Of a DNA stretch of 11,231 bases, positions 5,686-11,231 are shown in pieces. Positions within the stretch are counted from its first letter, which is position 1. Every line of letters begins with the position of its first letter. Source of the stretch: Actinomycetota bacterium (GTDB taxonomy: Bacteria; Actinomycetota; Actinomycetes; Mycobacteriales; Mycobacteriaceae); NCBI GenBank assembly GCA_005787665.1, contig SYAB01000414.1:1-11231 (forward strand), given 5' to 3'. Position numbers and translations under genes: made by a program. Below the pieces are notes generated by a model, which was given only the letters and a program-made list of their open reading frames with translations, was not told the origin of the DNA and did no database searches.

Positions 5686-6361
5686 CGAGCACCTCCCGCA
5701 GTTCGGCCATCGTGGCCACGTGGACGGGCTCGGCGGCGAGCGGTTCGCCGAAGTCCGCTCCGCCGTATCCCCAGGCCACCACCACGGTGTCGATACCGTG
5801 CTCGGCGGCCCCCTGCACGTCGTGCGCACGATCGCCCACCATCAGCACCCGTTCGGGCAGGGGATGCAGTTGTTCCAGCGCGTGGGCCAGCACCTCGGCC
5901 TTGGCGGCGCGGGACCCGTCGGGGCTCGCCCCGGCGATCACGTCGAAATGACCGGCGATGCCGAAGTGCTCGAGGATGCGCAACGCGGTCGGTTCCACCT
6001 TCGAGGTGGCCACAGCCAGGCGGACTCCCGCGGTGCGCAGGTCGTCCAGCAGATCGGGGACACCGTCGTAGACGGTGTTCATCGCCCAGCCCCGGCGGGT
6101 GTAGTCGGCTCGGTAGGCGGCGACGGCCTCGTCGATCCGGTCGCCGAGTCCCAGTTCGGCCATCGTCAGGTGCATGGGCGGCCCGACGAGGCGGCCGGCC
6201 AGGTCGCCATCGGGGATATCGGCGCCGACCTCGGCCAGGGCATGGCGGAAACTGGCCACGATGCCGGCGGCCGAATCGGTGAGCGTGCCGTCGAGATCGA
6301 AGATCACCAACTGCGGGCGGGTGTCCCCGGCGCTGAGCGTCACCCGACCATTGTCGCGCAC
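5678..6361 (-). CDS. ptkA: HAD-superfamily hydrolase, counterpart of tyrosine kinase PtkA, lacking its N-terminal extension
   Basis: 227-residue haloacid-dehalogenase-fold protein. Motif I FDLDGTLTDS (Asp22, Asp24), motif II ATSK (Thr119/Ser120), motif III Lys154, motif IV GDRAHD (Asp177, Asp181); the helical cap occupies about 30-100. It resembles phosphoglycolate phosphatase-type HADs, but position next to ptpA identifies it as the PtkA (Rv2232) counterpart. M. tuberculosis PtkA is described as having protein tyrosine kinase activity on PtpA, with Asp85 and Tyr262 important; with the Asp offset of 63, Tyr262 corresponds to Tyr199 in VAWGYGG here. The M. tuberculosis protein is about 290 residues; here GTG 6361 is the furthest possible start, because the frame has a TAG at 6421-6419 and no start codon between. 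GTG 6343 is an alternative start. No Shine-Dalgarno is visible. Kinase versus phosphatase activity is unproven for this protein. Confidence 0.88.
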   Translation of the reverse strand: MRDNGRVTLSAGDTRPQLVIFDLDGTLTDSAAGIVASFRHALAEVGADIPDGDLAGRLVGPPMHLTMAELGLGDRIDEAVAAYRADYTRRGWAMNTVYDGVPDLLDDLRTAGVRLAVATSKVEPTALRILEHFGIAGHFDVIAGASPDGSRAAKAEVLAHALEQLHPLPERVLMVGDRAHDVQGAAEHGIDTVVVAWGYGGADFGEPLAAEPVHVATMAELREVLGV

Positions 6362-6367
6362 TACTGT
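6362..6367 (+). promoter_or_regulatory. Putative -10 of a leaderless cobC promoter
   Basis: TACTGT matches TANNNT and is exactly seven bases before the GTG of cobC (6375), so RNA would start at the G of the start codon or one base before it. It directly abuts the divergent ptkA start codon (6361-6359). There is no Shine-Dalgarno for cobC. No recognisable -35 lies at 17-18 bases. Inferred from spacing and consensus. Confidence 0.5.
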
Positions 6368-6374
6368 TTGACGG

Positions 6375-7412
6375 GTGAGTGAGCAGGCCCACGGGTCGAC
6401 CCCGAGACCGGCCGCGCGCTATCACGGGGATGAGGCCGTCGCCCCGGGGATGCTCGATTTCGCGGTCAACGTCCGGCACGCCGCGCCGCCCGGATGGTTG
6501 TTGCGCCGGCTGTCCGACAGACTGGCCGATCTTGCCGGCGACCCCCGGGCGGGCGACCACGAGGCCGCGGTCGCCGCGGTGGCGCGCCGTCACGGAGTCG
6601 GTGCGGACAATGTGCTGCTGCTGGCGGGCGGTTCCGAGGGCTTCGCTCTGCTTCCGGCGCTGCAACCGCGACTGGCCGCGCTGATCGCGCCGTCCTTCAC
6701 CGAACCGGAGGCCGTGCTGGCCGCCGCGGGGGTGCGGTTCGAGCAGGTGGTGCTGTCCGCGCCGTTCCGGCTCGCCGACGCCCGCGTTCCGGAGTCCGCC
6801 GACCTGGTGGTGCTCGGCAACCCGACGAACCCGACCGGGGTGCTGCACCCGCGGGAGGAGGTGCTCGGATTGCGCCGGCCGGGCCGGCTGATCGTGGTCG
6901 ACGAGGCGTTCGCCGACGCGGTGCCCGGTGAGCCCGAGTCGGTGGCCGCGCTGGGGCTGCTCGACGTGCTGGTACTGCGCAGCCTGACCAAAACCTGGGC
7001 GCTGGCCGGACTGCGGGTCGGCTACGCGCTGGGCGATCCGGCGGTGCTGGCCCGGCTGGCCGCCCGCCGGCCGCACTGGCCGCTGGGCACGTTGCAACTG
7101 GAGGCCATCACCGCCTGCTGCGCGCCCGGCGCGCTCGCCGAGGCCGCCGCGGGTGCCCGCCGGTTGTCGGTGCTGCGGGCCGAGATGGCCGCCGCGCTGG
7201 CCGGGCTGGGCCTGGAGGTGGTCGCCGGCGCGGCGCCGTTCGTCCTGTTCGCGGTCCCCGACGCCGTCCTGATGCGCAAACATCTCAGCAGTGCCGGTAT
7301 CGCGGTGCGCCGCTGCGATACCTTCGTGGGATTGGCACCGGGGTATCTGCGGGCCGCGGTGCGCCCGGAATGGCCGGCCCTGGTGGCGGCGGTAGCCGAG
7401 GGGCTGCGATGA
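6375..7412 (+). CDS. cobC: PLP-dependent aminotransferase CobC (threonine-phosphate decarboxylase-like)
   Basis: 345-residue fold-type I PLP enzyme of the histidinol-phosphate aminotransferase/CobC branch (Rv2231c). Active-site landmarks: [11 protein letters not shown] (83-93) contacts the cofactor phosphate, GNPTNPTG (148-155), Asp176 in VVDEAF pairs with the pyridine nitrogen, [15 protein letters not shown] (203-217) has the Schiff-base Lys206 and Arg214, and a C-terminal Arg lies in LRAAVRPEW. In the cobalamin pathway such enzymes make the (R)-1-amino-2-propanol O-phosphate arm from L-threonine phosphate, which CobD attaches. Sequence alone does not exclude a histidinol-phosphate-type aminotransferase. 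It begins 14 bases from the ptkA start on the other strand, probably leaderless, and its TGA overlaps the NIF3 ATG (ATGA), starting a coupled run of genes. Confidence 0.88.
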   Translation: MSEQAHGSTPRPAARYHGDEAVAPGMLDFAVNVRHAAPPGWLLRRLSDRLADLAGDPRAGDHEAAVAAVARRHGVGADNVLLLAGGSEGFALLPALQPRLAALIAPSFTEPEAVLAAAGVRFEQVVLSAPFRLADARVPESADLVVLGNPTNPTGVLHPREEVLGLRRPGRLIVVDEAFADAVPGEPESVAALGLLDVLVLRSLTKTWALAGLRVGYALGDPAVLARLAARRPHWPLGTLQLEAITACCAPGALAEAAAGARRLSVLRAEMAAALAGLGLEVVAGAAPFVLFAVPDAVLMRKHLSSAGIAVRRCDTFVGLAPGYLRAAVRPEWPALVAAVAEGLR

Positions 7413-8548
7413 GTGTGCGACTGGCCGAGGTGATCGCCGCACTGGACGAGGCCTACCCGCCGGGCCTGGCCCATGACTGGGATTCGGTCGGGCTGGTCTG
7501 CGGTGACCCCGACGAGGTGATCGACTCGGTGACGGTAGCCGTGGATGCCACCGCCGCGGTGGCCGCGACGGTAGGCCCGCGCGGTCTGCGGCTGGCGCAT
7601 CATCCGCTGCTGCTGCGGGGGGTGGACACCGTCGCGGTCAGCACGCCGAAGGGAGCGCTGATCCACCGGCTGATCCGTACCGGTTCAGCGTTGTTCACCG
7701 CACACACCAACGCTGACGCCGCGAATCCGGGGGTGTCCGACGCGCTCGCGCAGGCGCTGGGCCTGCAGGTGGAGGCGGTGCTGGATCCCGTCGCCGCCGG
7801 ACCGGCGCTGGACAAGTGGGTGGTCTTCGTCCCCGCCGAGAACGCCGAGGCGGTGCGCGAGGCGCTCTTCGCCGCGGGGGCGGGCCGGATCGGCGACTAC
7901 TCGCACTGCAGTTGGAGCGTGCCGGGCACCGGCCAGTTCCTGCCCGGGCCGGGCGCCGCGCCGGCGATCGGGACTGCCGGGACGGTGGAGCGGGTGACCG
8001 AGGAGCGGGTGGAGGTGATCGCCCCGGCGCGTATGCGGGCCGGTGTGCTCACCGCCATGCGAGCCGCGCACCCGTACGAGGAGCCGGCCTTCGACGTGCT
8101 GACGCTCGCGGCGTTGCCCGCCGAGGTGGGTATCGGCCGGATCGGTTCGCTGGCCCGGCCGCAGCGCTTCGCCGATTTCGTCGCGGGGGTGAACTCGGCT
8201 CTGCCACCCACGAATCGGGGCGTGCGCGCCGCGGGTGACCCCGACCGGGCGATTTCCCGGGTCGCGGTCTGCGGGGGCTCGGGGGATTCGCTGCTGGCTG
8301 CCGCGGCGGCCGCGGGCGTGCAGGCCTATGTCACCGCCGATCTGCGTCACCACCCCGCCGACGAGCACCTGCGCGGCAGCGACGTCGGACTGGTCGATGT
8401 CGCGCACTGGGCCAGCGAGCACCCGTGGTGCGCACAGGCGGCGGAATTGCTGCGTCGGCACTTCGGCGCGGCGCTGGCAGTCACGGTGTGCCCGATCCGG
8501 ACCGATCCGTGGAATATCGACGACAAGAGAGTTGACAATGAAAGCTGA
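7409..8548 (+). CDS. NIF3/DUF34 family metal-binding protein (GTP cyclohydrolase 1 type 2 homologue)
   Basis: 379-residue protein of the NIF3 (YqfO/YbgI) family, dinuclear-metal proteins of uncertain physiological role, counterpart of Rv2230c. Visible signatures: [11 protein letters not shown] (22-32), AVDAT (44-48), the metal-binding [10 protein letters not shown] with His64/His65, [17 protein letters not shown] with His99 and Asp103, [11 protein letters not shown] near 310-319, and DVAHWASE with His333 and Glu337. Length well above the short E. coli type shows the YqfO-like insertion, about residues 136-235 (including [14 protein letters not shown] and [10 protein letters not shown]), a PII-like domain. 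Annotation as GTP cyclohydrolase is by homology and weakly supported biochemically. ATG 7409 overlaps the cobC stop; the C-terminus overlaps the next gene by 11 bases. NIF3 next to a zinc-ribbon coiled-coil gene is a widely conserved pairing. Confidence 0.93.
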   Translation: MSVRLAEVIAALDEAYPPGLAHDWDSVGLVCGDPDEVIDSVTVAVDATAAVAATVGPRGLRLAHHPLLLRGVDTVAVSTPKGALIHRLIRTGSALFTAHTNADAANPGVSDALAQALGLQVEAVLDPVAAGPALDKWVVFVPAENAEAVREALFAAGAGRIGDYSHCSWSVPGTGQFLPGPGAAPAIGTAGTVERVTEERVEVIAPARMRAGVLTAMRAAHPYEEPAFDVLTLAALPAEVGIGRIGSLARPQRFADFVAGVNSALPPTNRGVRAAGDPDRAISRVAVCGGSGDSLLAAAAAAGVQAYVTADLRHHPADEHLRGSDVGLVDVAHWASEHPWCAQAAELLRRHFGAALAVTVCPIRTDPWNIDDKRVDNES

Positions 8549-9287
8549 TGTCTGGCAGCAACATTCGCTGCTGGAACTGGTCGATCTGGATGCCGAGCTG
8601 GCCCGGCTCGCGCATCGCGCGGCGCACCTGCCCGAGCAGCAGCGCTACGAGCAGGTCCAGGCCGATCGGCAGGCGGTCGCCGACCGGCTCGCGGTTGCCG
8701 GGCTCGCCCGCGAGGACGTCGAGGCCGAGGTGGCCAAGTTGGAGTCCGAGGTCGACGCGGTCCGCCGGCGCGAGGACCGCGACCGCGGGCTGTTGAACTC
8801 CGGTTCGGTGAGCGACTCCCGGCAGCTGCAGGAAATTCAGCATGAACTGGGCACCCTCGAGCGCCGCCAGGCGAGCCTCGAGGACACCCTGCTGGAGGTG
8901 ATGGAACGCCGTGAACAGCTGGCCGCCGAACAGGACTCCGAGCGAGCCGGCCTGGAGAGGCTGGAGGCCGAGCTGACCGCGGCCCGGGCGGCCCGCGACG
9001 AGGCGCTGGCCGGGATCGAGCAGGACCGCACCGTGCGAGCCGCCCGCCGGGCGGAGGTGGCGGGCGGCCTGGCCGCCGATCTGCTGGATCTCTACGAGCG
9101 GCAACGGGGCTCATCGGGGATCGGGGCGGGGCGGCTTCAGGGCGGGCGCTGCGGGGCGTGCCGGATCGAACTCGACCGCGGTGAGCTGTCGCGGATCTCG
9201 GCCGCCGGTGATGACGAGGTGCTGCGTTGCCCCGAGTGCCGGGCCATCCTGCTGCGGGTCACCGGGTCCCCAGGGTCGCCCGGGTGA
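8538..9287 (+). CDS. Coiled-coil zinc-ribbon protein (zf-RING_7/DUF164 family)
   Basis: 249-residue protein corresponding to Rv2229c and to the structurally studied M. smegmatis MSMEG_4306. Residues about 5-180 are a long charged helical region, rich in Glu, Arg, Leu and Ala and typical of an antiparallel coiled-coil hairpin; [17 protein letters not shown] (88-104) is the conserved part of the hairpin. The C-terminus is a C4 zinc ribbon, CGAC (205-208) and CPEC (231-234), followed by a flexible GSPGSPG end. Members are thought to bind nucleic acid or act as adaptors, but the biochemical role is not settled. ATG 8538 overlaps the end of NIF3 by 11 bases, and the TGA overlaps the GTG of the RNase HI fusion, so it is translationally coupled on both sides. 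This supports a shared process with NIF3 and RNase HI, but that is inference. Confidence 0.9.
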   Translation: MKADVWQQHSLLELVDLDAELARLAHRAAHLPEQQRYEQVQADRQAVADRLAVAGLAREDVEAEVAKLESEVDAVRRREDRDRGLLNSGSVSDSRQLQEIQHELGTLERRQASLEDTLLEVMERREQLAAEQDSERAGLERLEAELTAARAARDEALAGIEQDRTVRAARRAEVAGGLAADLLDLYERQRGSSGIGAGRLQGGRCGACRIELDRGELSRISAAGDDEVLRCPECRAILLRVTGSPGSPG

Positions 9288-10390
9288 AGGTCGTCGTCGA
9301 AGCCGACGGGGGTTCCCGCGGCAATCCCGGACCGGCCGGCTTCGGGTGCGTGGTCTGGGCCGATGACCACGCGACCATGCTGGCCGAGCACAAGCAGGCC
9401 ATCGGTACCGCCACCAACAATGTGGCCGAATACCGCGGACTGATCGCCGGTTTGGAGGAGGCGCGCCGGCTGGGAGCCGATCAGGTCGTGGTGCGGATGG
9501 ATTCCAAACTCGTCGTCGAGCAGATGAGCGGACGCTGGAAGGTCAAACACCCCGGGCTTGCCGAACTGCACCAGCAGGCCAGGGCGCTGGCATCGACCTT
9601 CGACACGATCCGCTTCGGCTGGATCCCCCGCGAGCAGAACAAGCACGCCGACCGACTCGCCAACGAGGCGATGGACGGCGCGGCCTCGGATCCGGGCTGG
9701 TCGGTCCAGCGGGCGGCCGACCCGCCGCCCGATGCCGTCGCCGTTCCGCCGTCGTCCTGGACCGGAAACGTCGGCGGACCGACGCGTCTGCTGCTGCTGC
9801 GGCACGGCCAGACCGAGATGTCCCGCCAGCGCCGCTATTCCGGCCGTGGGAACCCCGAGCTCACCGAGATCGGACGCCGGCAGGCCGCCGACGCCGCGCG
9901 CTACCTGTCGCGCAAGGGCGGTATCTCGGCCGTGGTCACCTCGCCGCTCCGGCGCGCCTACGACCCCGCCGCCGCGGCGGCCGGCGCGCTCGGCCTCGAC
10001 GTGCGGGTCGACGACGATCTGATCGAGACCGACTTCGGCGAGTGGGAGGGGCTGACCTTCCCCGAGGCCGCCCGACGCCACCCGGACCTGCACGGCCGCT
10101 GGCTGCGCGACACCAGCCTGCCCGCCCCGGGCGGGGAGAGCTTCGCCGGGGTGCACGAGCGGGTGCGCGCCGCGCGGGACCGGATCGTCGCCGAACACGA
10201 GGGGGGCACGGTTCTGGTGGTCTCGCACGTGACGCCGATCAAGACGATGCTGCGAATGGCACTGGACGCCGGGCCCTCGATCCTGCACCGATTGCACTTG
10301 GATCTGGCCTCGCTGAGTATCGCCGAGTTCTACCCGGACAACGGTGCCTCGGTGCGACTGGTCAACGACACCTCGTATCTGAGCGGCTGA
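9284..10390 (+). CDS. Bifunctional RNase HI / histidine phosphatase (CobC-type alpha-ribazole phosphatase) fusion
   Basis: 368-residue two-domain enzyme matching Rv2228c. Residues 1-130 are RNase HI, which cleaves RNA in RNA-DNA hybrids: catalytic Asp8 (ADGGSRGNPG), Glu49 (NNVAEYRG), Asp73 (RMDSKLVVEQMSGRWKVKH) and Asp123 (NKHADRLANEAM). A Pro/Ala/Asp-rich linker (about 131-166) joins a histidine phosphatase: LLLLRHGQTE with phosphohistidine His174, SPLRRAYDPA, DFGEWEGLTF, and VVSHVTPIKT with the second His315. In M. tuberculosis the C-domain has been reported as an acid phosphatase able to act on alpha-ribazole phosphate, a cobalamin nucleotide-loop step, which fits cobC and cobD nearby. GTG 9284 overlaps the preceding stop (GTGA) and gives the standard RNase HI N-terminus [10 protein letters not shown]. 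All catalytic residues of both domains are present. Confidence 0.96.
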   Translation: MKVVVEADGGSRGNPGPAGFGCVVWADDHATMLAEHKQAIGTATNNVAEYRGLIAGLEEARRLGADQVVVRMDSKLVVEQMSGRWKVKHPGLAELHQQARALASTFDTIRFGWIPREQNKHADRLANEAMDGAASDPGWSVQRAADPPPDAVAVPPSSWTGNVGGPTRLLLLRHGQTEMSRQRRYSGRGNPELTEIGRRQAADAARYLSRKGGISAVVTSPLRRAYDPAAAAAGALGLDVRVDDDLIETDFGEWEGLTFPEAARRHPDLHGRWLRDTSLPAPGGESFAGVHERVRAARDRIVAEHEGGTVLVVSHVTPIKTMLRMALDAGPSILHRLHLDLASLSIAEFYPDNGASVRLVNDTSYLSG

Positions 10391-10404
10391 GAAGGAGACC
10401 GACC

Positions 10405-11031
10405 ATGCACGACCCGACCGGCGAGGCGCGCACCGTCTGGGAGGAGCACTACGGCGCCAAGCCGCAGGTCTGGAGCGGCAAAGTGAACGCCCGCCTCGCC
10501 GAGATCGCGCCGCAGATCCACGGTGCCCGGGCGCTGGATCTCGGCTGCGGGGCGGGCGCCGACGCCATCTGGCTGGCCGAACACGGCTGGGCGGTCGTGG
10601 CCGTCGACGTCTCCGACACCGCGTTGAGCCGGGCCCGCGCCGCGGCCGAGTCGCGCGGGGTTGCCGACCGCATCGACTTCCAGCAGCACGATCTCACCCG
10701 CAGCCTGCCCGGCGGCAGCTATGACCTGGTGTCGGCACAGTTCCTGCACAGCACCCTGGAGATGGACCGCCCGGCGATCCTGCGGCGCGCCGCCGCCCTG
10801 GTGGCGCCCGGCGGCACCCTGCTCATCGTCGACCATGCGGCGGCCCCGCCGTGGGCCTCGAAGATGCATCACCACGAGTTCCCGTCCGCCGAGGCCGTGG
10901 TGTCCGGACTGGACCTCGATCCCGCGCAGTGGGACCGGGTGCGGGTGGAGACCGCCGAACGAATCGCGCGAGGGCCGGACGGCGAGGACGCCACCCTGAT
11001 CGACAACATCATCGTGGTGCGCCGCACCTGA
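10405..11031 (+). CDS. Class I SAM-dependent methyltransferase, substrate unknown
   Basis: 208-residue Rossmann-fold methyltransferase. Motif I is LDLGCGAGADAIWLA (44-58), the acidic end of strand 2 is Asp68 in VVAVDVSDTAL, motif III is Asp96 in FQQHDLT, and motif IV is YDLVSAQFLHST (106-117). The N-terminal segment VWEEHYGAKPQVWSGKVN resembles the TehB/thiopurine-type small-molecule methyltransferases, so a small-molecule acceptor is more likely than nucleic acid, but I cannot name it. ATG 10405 has a good ribosome binding site, AAGGAG (10392-10397), seven bases upstream. It starts 14 bases after the RNase HI fusion stop, so it is probably the last gene of that run. Its final codons (IIVVRRT and stop) are the first copy of a 23-base tandem repeat that continues downstream. 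Confidence 0.9.
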   Translation: MHDPTGEARTVWEEHYGAKPQVWSGKVNARLAEIAPQIHGARALDLGCGAGADAIWLAEHGWAVVAVDVSDTALSRARAAAESRGVADRIDFQQHDLTRSLPGGSYDLVSAQFLHSTLEMDRPAILRRAAALVAPGGTLLIVDHAAAPPWASKMHHHEFPSAEAVVSGLDLDPAQWDRVRVETAERIARGPDGEDATLIDNIIVVRRT

Positions 11032-11071
11032 TCGTCGTGGTGCGCCGCACCTGATCATCGTGGTGCGCCGC
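11008..11071 (+). repeat. 23-base direct tandem repeat, about 2.8 copies
   Basis: Copies begin at 11008, 11031 and 11054, each ATCRTCGTGGTGCGCCGC; copies 1 and 2 both continue ACCTG, while copy 3 diverges after 11071. Copies 1 and 2 differ at one base (A versus G at the fourth position). Copy 1 encodes the last residues of the methyltransferase, and the stop TGA spans the junction with copy 2. Each of the first two copies contains the dyad GGTGCG-C-CGCACC, so arms from adjacent copies can also form hairpins. The array sits about 43 bases before the rnpB -10. Confidence 0.9.
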
Positions 11072-11113
11072 GCCGCGCCCTCAGCGGACTCGCGGAAGAG
11101 GCCCGGACCCCAG

Positions 11114-11119
11114 TACGTT
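11114..11119 (+). promoter_or_regulatory. Putative -10 of the rnpB promoter
   Basis: TACGTT matches TANNNT and is placed seven to eight bases before the expected 5' end of the RNase P RNA (11126-11128). No clear -35 is seen at 17-18 bases upstream. Consistency between the promoter position and the RNA 5' end supports the call. Confidence 0.55.
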
Positions 11120-11125
11120 GTGATG

Positions 11126-11231
11126 TGCGGACGAGTTGGCCGGGCGGCCGCGGCTCCGAAGGAGTCGAGGAAAGTCCGGACTTCACAGAGCAGGGTGATT
11201 GCTAACGGCAATCCGGGGTGACCCGCGGGAC
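11126..11231 (+). ncRNA. rnpB: RNase P RNA (catalytic subunit M1), 5' part
   Basis: The ribozyme subunit of RNase P, which removes 5' leaders from pre-tRNAs. Only about the first 106 bases are in the window; the remainder lies to the right. The 5' end CGGACGAGTTGGCCGGGCGG is the actinobacterial P1-P3 start. A short hairpin GGCTCC-GAA-GGAGTC (P3 region) follows. Then comes the universally conserved core GAGGAAAGTCCGGACTTC (11168-11185), CACAGAGCAGGGTGA, and the hairpin ATTGC-TAACG-GCAAT (P8). The sequence agrees closely with mycobacterial rnpB as I know it. The exact 5' end is set by analogy and by the -10 at 11114 and may be off by two or three bases. Confidence 0.96.

Noticed and set aside
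6351..6356. TTGTCG as -35 for the cobC promoter
   Set aside because: Only five bases separate it from the TACTGT -10, so it cannot serve as a -35 of the same promoter.
5667..7442. 591-codon open frame on the minus strand across cobC and ptkA
   Set aside because: It lies antisense to cobC and out of frame over ptkA, both of which have complete catalytic motifs. Its translation is Arg/Gly/Pro-rich with no recognisable domain, as expected from the third-position GC bias of this DNA.
9780..10390. Separate phosphatase gene downstream of RNase HI
   Set aside because: The frame is continuous from GTG 9284 with a normal linker and no stop, and the fusion is known in other mycobacteria, so it is one gene.

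Overview
The window is high-GC DNA with pervasive GTG/TTG starts, tight stop/start overlaps and TANNNT-type -10 elements. Its gene content and order resemble the Mycobacterium tuberculosis segment from aceE (Rv2241) through ahpE, cobD, SURF1, ptpA, ptkA, cobC, NIF3 and zinc-ribbon genes to the RNase HI/phosphatase fusion (Rv2228c), ending in the mycobacterial form of the RNase P RNA. It is most likely chromosome of a Mycobacterium/Mycolicibacterium. A family II pyrophosphatase sits where I recall M. tuberculosis having unrelated genes, which suggests a non-tuberculous species. The species cannot be fixed from the sequence.

Layout. Bases 1-628 (minus) hold the first 209 codons of aceE (pyruvate dehydrogenase E1). 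Divergent from it, 761-1333 (plus) encodes a small lipoprotein, followed by a DUF3052 protein (1418-1849) overlapping the 1-Cys peroxiredoxin ahpE (1846-2310). A tRNA-Val(UAC) follows (2359-2430) and meets, tail to tail with one base between, a family II Mn-dependent pyrophosphatase (2432-3364, minus). cobD (3454-4431, plus) converges on and overlaps a minus-strand chain ptkA-ptpA-SURF1 (6361 down to 4385). Only 13 bases from the ptkA start, cobC begins a plus-strand chain: cobC (6375-7412), NIF3/DUF34 (7409-8548), coiled-coil zinc ribbon (8538-9287), RNase HI-phosphatase fusion (9284-10390), methyltransferase (10405-11031). A 23-base tandem repeat then precedes rnpB, which starts near 11126 and runs off the end.

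How the genes fit together. CobC-like aminotransferase, CobD and the C-terminal phosphatase of the RNase HI fusion are all candidates for late cobalamin assembly (aminopropanol arm and alpha-ribazole phosphate). PtkA/PtpA form a known kinase-phosphatase pair in M. tuberculosis, here translationally coupled to a cytochrome oxidase assembly factor. AhpE next to DUF3052 and aceE is a recurring actinobacterial neighbourhood. The NIF3, zinc ribbon, RNase HI and RNase P RNA genes give the right half a nucleic-acid theme.

I see no mobile element, CRISPR array or obvious defence system. This is mainly a conserved core locus. The unexplained signals are mostly regulatory or structural: a leader with competing inverted repeats ahead of DUF3052, a hairpin inside the cobD/SURF1 convergent overlap, a 13-base divergent ptkA/cobC gap with a leaderless-type promoter, a ptkA lacking the M. 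tuberculosis N-terminal extension, an extra AhpE cysteine, and the repeat before rnpB.
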